Positions 1-6,879 of a stretch of DNA of 64,000 nt are shown here, piece by piece. Position numbers and translations under genes: made by a program. Origin of the DNA: Melieria omissa (Eukaryota; Arthropoda; Insecta; Diptera; Ulidiidae); contig CAXARI010000005.1 in assembly GCA_963971225.1 (NCBI GenBank), positions 124,001 to 188,000 on the forward strand, given 5' to 3'. The stretch's first letter is position 1. The number at the start of each line of letters is the position of its first letter. The notes under the pieces are model-generated. The model made no database searches, was not told the origin of the DNA, and saw nothing but the letters and a program-made list of their open reading frames with translations.

Positions 1-163
1 ATTAGAATAAGTTTAGTTTGTTTTTGGGAGCGGAACTGAATAAACGGTTTAAAAGTAAACGGTTTAAAAGTAAGATTGGAGTTTTATTTGCTAGCGCGAG
101 GAGCTCCCCGAGGGAGTTCCTCGCGCTCATTTTTTTGGCGGCCACCTGGCGGCGACCTTAACT
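1..163 (+). repeat. 5' LTR, 3' part only
   Basis: It aligns with 8621-8770 of the 3' LTR. It contains AATAAA at 39-44, a strong hairpin at 93-127, and ends TTAACT at 158-163. Against the 3' copy it has about three substitutions, loss of one C near position 15, a 15-bp tandem duplication (45-59 and 60-74) and a T-run shorter by one. The TCAGTT initiator-like motif of the 3' LTR is not preserved here. The final T appears to be shared with the primer binding site. Confidence 0.92.
93..127 (+). other. LTR inverted repeat / RNA hairpin (5' copy)
   Basis: AGCGCGAGGA (93-102) is perfectly complementary to TCCTCGCGCT (118-127), and further CTCC/GGAG pairing is possible in the loop. The same hairpin is intact in the 3' LTR at 8699-8733. 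It lies downstream of AATAAA, in the U5/R part of the LTR, so it would be at the 5' end of genomic RNA. Confidence 0.85.
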
Positions 164-180
164 GGCGCCCGAGCAGGGAC
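163..180 (+). other. Primer binding site, tRNA-Lys(UUU) type
   Basis: This 18-nt stretch matches the complement of the tRNA-Lys(UUU) 3' end at 17 of 18 positions. The mismatch is G at 173, where A is expected. It starts on the last T of the LTR, an overlap also known in other Drosophila errantiviruses. It would prime minus-strand DNA synthesis. Confidence 0.9.
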
Positions 181-442
181 CTGACTGCGATTCCTACGGG
201 ACCCTCCAGTCAGGCTTGTAATTTCAAGTATAACAAACCAATCAATCCTGCGATTCCTACGGGACCCTCCAGGATATAACAATTATGCCGACTGCGACTC
301 CTACGGGACCCTCCAGTCAGGTTAAACAATTGAATATGTAAATATATAAAAATTAAGAAACTGATCGACCCTGCGATTCCTACGGGACCCTCCAGGGTAT
401 AACCACCTGCTGGCTGAGATCCTGTAAATCAGGCCCTCCAGC
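180..442 (+). repeat. Five structured hairpin repeats in the leader RNA
   Basis: Four copies (180-214, 245-275, 288-321, 368-398) share the loop CGAYTCCTACGGGACCCTC. In each the flanks pair with each other although their sequences differ: CCTGACTG/CAGTCAGG, ATCCTG/CAGGAT, GACTG/CAGTC and ACCCTG/CAGGGT. Inside the loop, TCC-TACG-GGA forms a second stem capped by a C(UACG)G tetraloop of the UNCG class. A fifth, divergent copy at 409-442 keeps the layout (GCTGG/CCAGC outer stem, CCTG/CAGG inner stem, GA...CCCTC internal loop) with a different tip. The block starts directly after the primer site, where packaging, dimerisation or translation signals of retroelements usually lie. The function is unknown. 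Confidence 0.85.
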
Positions 443-1071
443 TTATGTACGGATCCTTGGTCATGGTTAGACGACAGGTCATTCCGCTTAGCGGAGAATC
501 ATTACGGCCAGGATACTGTACGGTGGAGTTAGTCGTGCCATTAGTAGGTCGCTGACAAGCATAAACGTCAGCTTCCAAACGGGGCAACCACGACGCTCCC
601 GAAGCAGTAAATCAGTAACAAAGGAACGTCGCTCGGGTGGACGCCAGGCCAACTAGCTCCAATCTTGTTTTTGCTAAAATTGCGGTGGAAAAAATAAAAA
701 GAAAACCTACAACAAAAGCGAAAAAAAAAATTTCAGATAAAAGTGAAAAAGAACCACGTATAGTTGCCGATACAAATTGCAGAAAAACTTACAAGATTTT
801 GAAATAAAAGTGCAAGGTCGAAGGTGAAAAAGATCGAGAACTCAAAATATCTTCTCGAAAAAAAAGCAGTGCAAAAATTTAAGGAAAAAACCTACATCAA
901 GAACAAAGGTGCACGGACGAGGTAGAAGGGATCGAAGAAGAAGGCGCAAGGATTGCTGAAATCGACATTGGAAAAATTGCAGACTCGATAATCACTGGAG
1001 GAATTTTTTTGCGACATGAAGGTGTTTTTTATAGTGTAAGTTGGAATACTGTATTCACAAAATACAGAAAA
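443..1071 (+). other. Leader, non-coding, no recognised element
   Basis: The first 200 bases are of mixed composition. From about 660 the sequence becomes A-rich, with purine-rich runs similar to the following repeat block. No reading frame of note, repeat or recognisable site was found here. Confidence 0.6.
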
Positions 1072-1409
1072 AGAAAAAAGAAAATAAGCAAAAATATATA
1101 TTTCCTCTCAGGCGCAATAAGTAAAAAAGAAAATAAGCAAAAATATATCTTTCCTCTCGGGCGCAACAAATAAAAAAAAATAATAAGCAAAAATATATAT
1201 TTCCTCTCAGGCGCAATAAATAAAAAAGAAAATAAGCAAAAATATATCTTTCATCTCAGGCGCAACAAATAAAAAAGAAAATAAGCAAAAATATATATTT
1301 CCTCTTAGGTGCAATAAATAAAAAAGAAAATAAGCAAAAATATATCTTTCATCTCAGGCGCAGTAAATAAAAAAGAAAATAAGCAAAAATACACATTTCT
1401 TCTCAGGCG
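1072..1409 (+). repeat. Seven tandem 49-bp repeats upstream of gag
   Basis: The core AAGCAAAAAT begins at 1086, 1135, 1185, 1234, 1283, 1332 and 1381, giving spacings of 49, 50, 49, 49, 49 and 49. Each unit is an A-rich stretch, then ATATAT(A/C)TTTC, then a (C/A)TCTCAGGCGCA-like segment. Types ATATATATTTCCTC and ATATATCTTTC alternate for the first six units, implying growth by 98-bp dimers. Several units contain CTCTC (GAGAG on the other strand). The position between primer site and gag, and the unit-plus-AT-spacer layout, match the place where gypsy carries its su(Hw) insulator repeats. The motif itself is not the su(Hw) site. Confidence 0.9.
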
Positions 1410-1439
1410 CCCTGTGAACCCTAGTAATTCTTTAGTAAT

Positions 1440-2732
1440 ATGGACGATATCCAAAAGGCGCTAACTGAACTCACCGGTGGTCTTAATGCGGTGCTCGAAA
1501 CACAAAAGCGTTTCGAGAAAAGGTTAGGGGCCTTGACCAACCTGGAGACGCGTATCGTCTCCCTAGAAGGCAATGACGCAAATGGGAACGTAAATTCAGT
1601 TTTAGGGAGGATAGAGAGTAAATTAGGGACCTTGAATACCCTCGAGTCACGTATTGCCGCCCTGGAAGCGAAGCGATCAACGACAACTGACCAATTACCC
1701 GGAACCCCTGTTCTTCCTCCTCTATGCGGACCCCGTAATGAAGATGACCTGAAGCTTATAAGCCGGTTGCCAGACGCTGTGAAGGAATTACAACCTTTTG
1801 ATGGGAATCCTGTGCAGTACGTGTCGTGGATCCACAGTGTCGAAAGCATCCTTCATGACTACGAGTTAGTGCGAGATAAACCAATTTTTCGTGCTATACT
1901 ACAGAGCATAAGGCAAAAAATTCGCGGGGAGGCCGACACCGCTCTGGTATCTTATAATATCTTCGATGAAGACTGGAATACTATCAAGGAATGTCTATCT
2001 CTTCATTATGCGGATAAAAGAGACATCCGGACGCTGGAGCACCAGCTTAATCAACTCTCTCAGAAAAACTCGAAGCTGGACGAGTTCTACGCCTCAGTGA
2101 ATCATCAGTTTTCCCTAATTGTGAACAAAATTAAAACCGAGTCCTATAGCCAAGAAACTGTTTCTGTTTTGATAGATACCTATAGGAATAGGGCACTTGA
2201 TGTTTTTATAAGAGGGGTAAACGGGGAAGCATCAAAGATGCTCTTCATCCGCAAACCGAAATCCTTGCCCGAAGCATATACATCCTGCCTCGAGTTTCAA
2301 AATCTGAGTTTCCGTAACACCGTGCTGCATCGACCGCACTCCACCAATGTAGTAACTGTGCCCAGGAACGACATGTCCTCCAGACCACCCCTTCCACCCA
2401 GAATTCCTCATAGACCCTTCCCAAGAAATCCATTCCATTACAATCGCCACTGGTCAAATGATCAGACTCCAAGCAACCGCAACCCATTCTCGGCAGGAGG
2501 AAGTCCTCCACCAAGGCCTGGACCTAAGCCAGCCGAAAAAATGGAGGTGGATAGATCCATACAAACCCGACAAGTTAATTATATGAACCGTCCCCAAGAA
2601 GGCGGGCAGCCCAACAAAAAGCAGCGGATCTTTCACCTAACAAATGATAGCGAGGAGTCGTCGAAGGACCATGGGGATGGCCACGAAGAAATAAATTTTA
2701 CAACAAACGCCTCAGTAGCGTACCTTACTTAG
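1440..2732 (+). CDS. gag: Gag polyprotein (errantivirus type), 430 aa
   Basis: Structural protein that would assemble the retrotransposon particle and bind genomic RNA. Residues 1-80 are heptad-like and contain an internal duplication: RLGALTNLETRIVSLEG at 28-44 resembles 61-77, 33 residues later, suggesting a coiled coil. The middle (about 110-290) has the Trp- and Leu-rich helical character of retrotransposon capsid domains. Residues about 315-365 are basic and proline-rich (PPLPPR, PPPRPGPKP). There is no CCHC zinc knuckle, as usual for errantiviruses, so the basic tail probably replaces nucleocapsid. The ATG at 1440 is the first in this frame after the leader repeats. The tail overlaps the open pol frame by about 80 nt. 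No break is visible. A protein match search would settle the family. Confidence 0.93.
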   Translation: MDDIQKALTELTGGLNAVLETQKRFEKRLGALTNLETRIVSLEGNDANGNVNSVLGRIESKLGTLNTLESRIAALEAKRSTTTDQLPGTPVLPPLCGPRNEDDLKLISRLPDAVKELQPFDGNPVQYVSWIHSVESILHDYELVRDKPIFRAILQSIRQKIRGEADTALVSYNIFDEDWNTIKECLSLHYADKRDIRTLEHQLNQLSQKNSKLDEFYASVNHQFSLIVNKIKTESYSQETVSVLIDTYRNRALDVFIRGVNGEASKMLFIRKPKSLPEAYTSCLEFQNLSFRNTVLHRPHSTNVVTVPRNDMSSRPPLPPRIPHRPFPRNPFHYNRHWSNDQTPSNRNPFSAGGSPPPRPGPKPAEKMEVDRSIQTRQVNYMNRPQEGGQPNKKQRIFHLTNDSEESSKDHGDGHEEINFTTNASVAYLT

Positions 2733-5700
2733 AGTACGTGACTGCTGAAGGTAAGGTCCTGAAGTTTCTCATAGACACTGGGGCAAATAAGAACTTTGTC
2801 AGTCCGTCAGTTAATAAGCATAACCATCCGGTAATTAAACCCTTTAACGTTCATTCCGCCGCAGGCAATATAGAAATCCGCCAGAAGGTCTGTGGAAAAT
2901 TCTTTCAAAATTTAGGTATACACTCCATTCTAACGTTCTACGTCCTTCCCGGCCTAAAGACCTTCGATGGTATAATCGGTGACGATTCCTTAAGGGAATT
3001 GGAAGCCATCATCGATCGCAAGGCTAATGTCCTCATTTTAAAACCAGACGTAAGGATCCCCTTGAAGGCTCAGTGTTCAGAAAATGTAAACATAACCATC
3101 GGTGAAGAAGTCTCAAGTCTGGCAAGAACGAAACTAGCTGAGATAGTCCGTACCCGCAAATCACTGTTTGGCCCGATTTCCGACAGCGAACTCGCCAAAA
3201 CCTCGGTCCGGGCTGAGATAAGGACCACAACAAGCGAGCCGGTCTACACTAAAAGCTACCCCTACCCTAGTTGCATGCGTAGCGAAGTGGATAGACAAAT
3301 TAACGAGCTGTTATCTGAAGGAATTATACGACCTTCTAAAAGCCCCTACAATTCGCCACTCTGGATAGTGCCGAAGAAGCCCAAGCCGAACGGCGAAAAG
3401 CAGTACCGAGTCGTCATTGACTACAAAAGGCTAAACGCGGTCACAATAGCCGACACCTATCCGATACCCGACATCAACAGCACTCTGGCTAGCCTTGGGA
3501 ATGCCCGATTCTTCACAACTTTGGACCTGACCTCTGGATTCCACCAGATACCGATGAAGGCGTCTGATGTACAAAAGACCGCGTTTTCGACTATGAACGG
3601 AAAATTTGAGTTTCTCAGACTACCGTTCGGGTTGAAGAACGCTCCATCAATATTCCAGCGAATGATAGACGATGTATTAAAAGAATACATTGGGAGGATT
3701 TGCTACGTATACATCGACGATATAATTGTATACGGCAGCAATGAGGATGAACACATTCGGAACATCGAGGTAATCCTCAACCGTCTTTCTGATGCCAATC
3801 TCAAAGTGAACCTAGACAAGACTCACTTTATGAAGTCTGAAGTGGAGTTCCTGGGATATATCGTGGGGGCAAGTGGAATCAGGGCAGACCCAAAAAAGGT
3901 TCACGCGATCAACAACATCTTACCGCCAACGAACCTAAAGGATTTGAAAAGCTTCCTGGGAATGACTTCCTATTATAGGAAGTTCATCCGTGATTACGCA
4001 AGAGTAGCGAAGCCACTAACGAATCTCACCAGGGGCGAACTTGCACGGGTTAAGGCTAACGCCTCAAGGAAGGTGCCAATTGAGCTTGACGAGGCTGCTC
4101 TTCGGGCTTTTACCAATCTGAAGGAATTACTGACGTCATCCGAAGTGCTAGCCTTTCCCGACTTCAACAAACCCTTTAACCTAACCACTGACGCTTCTAA
4201 CGTGGCAATAGGCGCCGTCTTGTCCCAAGAGCAGGATAATCTGGATAAACCGATTGCCTACGTCTCCAGGTCCTTAAACAAAACGGAGGAAGCGTACGCA
4301 GCTAACGAAAAGGAAATGTTAGCTATAGTGTGGGCATTGGATAGCCTTCGTTCGTATCTTTATGGAGCAAAAAAGGTCAACATCTTCACAGACCACCAGC
4401 CGCTAACGTTTGCCTTGGGTAATAGGAATTACAACGCGAAGCTAAAACGGTGGAAATCGCGAATCGAGGAATACAACCACCAATTAATTTACAAGCCAGG
4501 TAAATCTAATGTGGTTGCTGACGCTCTTTCCCGGCTGAAAACCCAGATTAACCATTTACCCAGCTCGCTGCATGTAAGCCAAGCTCCAAGTGAGTCGAGC
4601 ACTCTAACAGCGAGTGAAGGACAAGCTCCAAGCGAGTCGAGCACTCTAACAGCGAGTGAAGGACAAGCTTCCAGCGAATCAGGCACTCTAACAGCAAGTG
4701 AGGGACGACCAATGGAAACGACTATGACTGCCGACGAACATGGTTCCACTACGATCACCGCGGACGAAGACGACACATGCAACGAGACAGTCCATAGCGC
4801 AGAACAGGACAATACTGATTTAATCCCACATGTGGAGGTTCCCCTCAATGTATTCCGCAATCAGATTGTAATTCGAATTGGAAAAGAATTGCTCTCTTAT
4901 CTTCAGCCCCACCCCGGATTCCAACGCTATTTTGTGACGATTCCCGTAATAACTGAAGAAATTCTCGTAAGAATCCTGAAAGAGAGGCTCCGCCCAAGAA
5001 TAGTTAATGGAATTAAAATTCCAGAAGAATATTTAGGGTTATTACAGAGAATTTATTTAGGGCATTTCAGTTATTACAAGATAAGAGTCACGCAAAGAAT
5101 AGTGGAGGACGTGACGGTCGACGAGCGCAAATGCGCAATAATAGAGGCAGAACATAAGAGAGCACACAGGAATGCGAAAGAAAACAGGGAACAGATACTT
5201 GAATCCTACTACTTCCCCCGAATGAGCAGCCTGATTAGAAAATACACCAAAAATTGCGAAACATGTAACGTTAGCAAGTATGACCGCCATCCTCATATTC
5301 CCTCTTTACAACCCACACCCATCCCTAATTACCCGTGTGAAATTCTGCACATGGACATAGTGGAAATACAGAATGAAAAATTCATCAGCTGTCTGGATAA
5401 ATTCTCCAAGTTTGGAAAACTTTTCCGTGTAAAAAATCGATCTGCCCTACACCTAAGGAATAAAATTATAAAAGCCCTACACTATTTCACAATACCAAAA
5501 GTCCTTGTCACCGATAATGAAACGGGATTCCTCAGCCCCATAATCCTGAACCTCATCAGGTCACTGAATGTTAAACTCTATAGGACCCCAATACACAAAA
5601 GTGAGGTTAATGGACAGGTGGAAAGATTCCACTCAACTATTTTAGAAATCTACCGTTGCCTCAAGAGAGAGTACGCGGACCTGAACACGAAGGAGCTGGT

Positions 5701-6136
5701 GGAAATTGCCGTCGACAGATACAATAATACCATACATTCCGTAACACGTAAAAAACCTAATGACATTTTTTTTAACAGGACACAGAGAATAAATTACCAG
5801 AACATAGTCGACTTTAGGGCAGTCGTCAACGAGAATTTGAAAGGGCTCATAGAAAGGAACCAAAAGTTACAAAATCTCCGCCGAAACGCGAAAAGGGCGA
5901 CGCCAAAAACTTATAAAAAAGGGGAAATTATCTACACCGCCGTCAAAGGCATAAAACCGAAAGCAAAACCACTATTTAGGAGGGATGTAGTAGCTAGAAA
6001 CAACAAAGTTACGGTAGTAACTCGGGAAGGAAGGAGAGTCCACAAGAGCCACATTAAAAACATAGACCAAGCAACCAAAAATTCCAAAGGTAACAGAAGC
6101 AGCCAGGGCAACAGGGGGGGTTCACAGGAAAAATAA
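2651..6136 (+). CDS. pol: Pol polyprotein: protease, RT, RNase H, integrase
   Basis: This frame is open from 2651, after TAG at 2648-2650. It lies -1 to gag and is probably made as Gag-Pol by frameshift. Residues here count from GTG 2738, which encodes an internal Val, not a start. Protease has D13-T-G. Reverse transcriptase has D263 in LDLTSGFHQ and Y325-I-D-D. RNase H has D485 in TTDASN plus FTDHQPLTF. The integrase zinc finger is H806-X3-H810-X29-C840-X2-C843, and the catalytic triad is D873, D926 and E962 with the exact 35-residue D-E spacing. The C-terminal tail (about 1065-1132) is basic. A low-complexity linker at about 610-690 separates RNase H from integrase and makes the protein somewhat long. 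All catalytic residues are present with no stop or frameshift. It ends with TAA directly before a long A-tract. Confidence 0.95.
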   Translation, partial: RGVVEGPWGWPRRNKFYNKRLSSVPYLEYVTAEGKVLKFLIDTGANKNFVSPSVNKHNHPVIKPFNVHSAAGNIEIRQKVCGKFFQNLGIHSILTFYVLPGLKTFDGIIGDDSLRELEAIIDRKANVLILKPDVRIPLKAQCSENVNITIGEEVSSLARTKLAEIVRTRKSLFGPISDSELAKTSVRAEIRTTTSEPVYTKSYPYPSCMRSEVDRQINELLSEGIIRPSKSPYNSPLWIVPKKPKPNGEKQYRVVIDYKRLNAVTIADTYPIPDINSTLASLGNARFFTTLDLTSGFHQIPMKASDVQKTAFSTMNGKFEFLRLPFGLKNAPSIFQRMIDDVLKEYIGRICYVYIDDIIVYGSNEDEHIRNIEVILNRLSDANLKVNLDKTHFMKSEVEFLGYIVGASGIRADPKKVHAINNILPPTNLKDLKSFLGMTSYYRKFIRDYARVAKPLTNLTRGELARVKANASRKVPIELDEAALRAFTNLKELLTSSEVLAFPDFNKPFNLTTDASNVAIGAVLSQEQDNLDKPIAYVSRSLNKTEEAYAANEKEMLAIVWALDSLRSYLYGAKKVNIFTDHQPLTFALGNRNYNAKLKRWKSRIEEYNHQLIYKPGKSNVVADALSRLKTQINHLPSSLHVSQAPSESSTLTASEGQAPSESSTLTASEGQASSESGTLTASEGRPMETTMTADEHGSTTITADEDDTCNETVHSAEQDNTDLIPHVEVPLNVFRNQIVIRIGKELLSYLQPHPGFQRYFVTIPVITEEILVRILKERLRPRIVNGIKIPEEYLGLLQRIYLGHFSYYKIRVTQRIVEDVTVDERKCAIIEAEHKRAHRNAKENREQILESYYFPRMSSLIRKYTKNCETCNVSKYDRHPHIPSLQPTPIPNYPCEILHMDIVEIQNEKFISCLDKFSKFGKLFRVKNRSALHLRNKIIKALHYFTIPKVLVTDNETGFLSPIILNLIRSLNVKLYRTPIHKSEVNGQVERFHSTILEIYRCLKREYADLNTKELVEIAVDRYNNTIHSVTRKKPNDIFFNRTQRINYQNIVDFRAVVNENLKGLIERNQKLQNLRRNAKRATPKTYKKGEIIYTAVKGIKPKAKPLFRRDVVARNNKVTVVTREGRRVHKSHIKNIDQATKNSKGNRSSQGNRGGSQEK
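2693..2699 (+). promoter_or_regulatory. Candidate -1 ribosomal frameshift heptamer A AAT TTT
   Basis: In the gag frame the codons read AAT (2694-2696) and TTT (2697-2699), preceded by A at 2693. This is the X XXY YYZ pattern with X=A and Y=Z=T. It lies inside the gag/pol overlap (2651-2732), 30 nt before the gag stop TAG at 2730-2732. A one-base backward slip here enters exactly the pol frame. No downstream pseudoknot was worked out. Confidence 0.6.
4580..4705 (+). repeat. Three tandem 42-bp in-frame repeats in pol
   Basis: Copies at 4580-4621, 4622-4663 and 4664-4705 encode three 14-residue units of the form QAPSESSTLTASEG, the third slightly diverged. They lie in the RNase H-integrase linker, followed by looser TADE-containing repeats. 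The length keeps the frame open. Confidence 0.95.

Positions 6137-6138
<2 letters not shown>

Positions 6139-6171
<33 letters not shown>
6139..6171 (+). repeat. A33 homopolymer after pol stop
   Basis: Uninterrupted run of 33 A, preceded by AATAAA at 6132-6137 that overlaps the pol stop codon. The length may be affected by sequencing error. Confidence 0.9.
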
Positions 6172-6172
<1 letters not shown>

Positions 6173-6687
6173 AAAGAGAGGAAAAAACACAAAAGACAAA
6201 AAAAAAGAAACGCAAATAAAAAACACGAAGAGAGGAAAGAACACAAAAGACAAATAAAAAAAAAAAAACACAAATAAAAAACACGAAGAGAGGAAAAAAC
6301 ACCAAACATAAAAAGCAAAAAACACAAGTAAAAGACACAAAGAAAACAAGAGAAACGAATTGGCCCGAAGAAGCAACAGAGAAAAGAAAAAACACACTAT
6401 TCAAAAAAAAAAAGAGGAAAAAATACATAAAGCCCAAATTAACAAAAACGGAAAAACACTTTTTACCAATAAAAATAAAGGATAAATGTAATATAATATA
6501 TATAATACAATACATCTACTAGGAGAAAAATTTTGATTGATTTCTAAATTAGCCTTAAGAATCCTTATGTAAACAATTGTCAATTTACCCTTAAGAGTAT
6601 GATAATAACAAACAGAATTAATGGTAATGGTCTAGTAGTAGTAACAGTAATAGAAATTCAACTCTGTAATCAATAAATCAATAAAGG

Positions 6688-6718
<31 letters not shown>
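6688..6718 (+). repeat. A31 homopolymer after two AATAAA motifs
   Basis: Uninterrupted run of 31 A just after AATAAATCAATAAAGG, a layout that looks like the polyadenylated end of a reverse-transcribed RNA. It is followed by a short TA repeat. Confidence 0.9.
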
Positions 6719-6730
<12 letters not shown>

Positions 6731-6879
6731 AGCATATATTAGCAATTACGGAAAATTACAACCTAGAAGCCACTACATAATATTCACATTGAACAGAAAT
6801 CAATCAAAATAACAAAAGAAATTGCATACGAATAAGCAAATGAGATGTCCTAGAACAAGGAAGAAGTCCACTCAAATGA

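Larger units (their letters stand above)
6137..6879 (+). other. A-rich pol-env spacer
   Basis: No gene. It contains an A33 run (6139-6171), degenerate repeats of about 55 bp starting with ACA(C/A)(G/A)AAG at 6171, 6223, 6280 and 6335, a mixed AT-rich stretch with short TATA runs, then AATAAA at 6672-6677 and 6680-6685 followed by an A31 run (6688-6718) and TATATATAT. Minus-strand reading frames here are Phe/Leu-rich translations of A-rich DNA. The rest, up to env, shows nothing recognisable. Confidence 0.8.

Noticed and set aside
76..279. 67-aa frame over the 5' LTR end and leader
   Set aside because: It runs through the LTR hairpin, primer site and structured repeats; non-coding function explains the sequence better.
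1072..1409. su(Hw) insulator sites proper
   Set aside because: The repeat core lacks the TGCATA-type su(Hw) motif; only position and layout are similar.
2738..2740. GTG at 2738 as pol start codon
   Set aside because: The frame is open upstream to 2651 and the codon lies just before the protease; Val inside a frameshifted Gag-Pol is the better reading.
1421..5863. Minus-strand frames inside gag and pol
   Set aside because: Shadows of the well-supported + strand genes.
5932..6583. Phe/Leu-rich minus-strand frames beside the A-rich spacer
   Set aside because: Translation of A-rich DNA read on the other strand, with no domain or start context.
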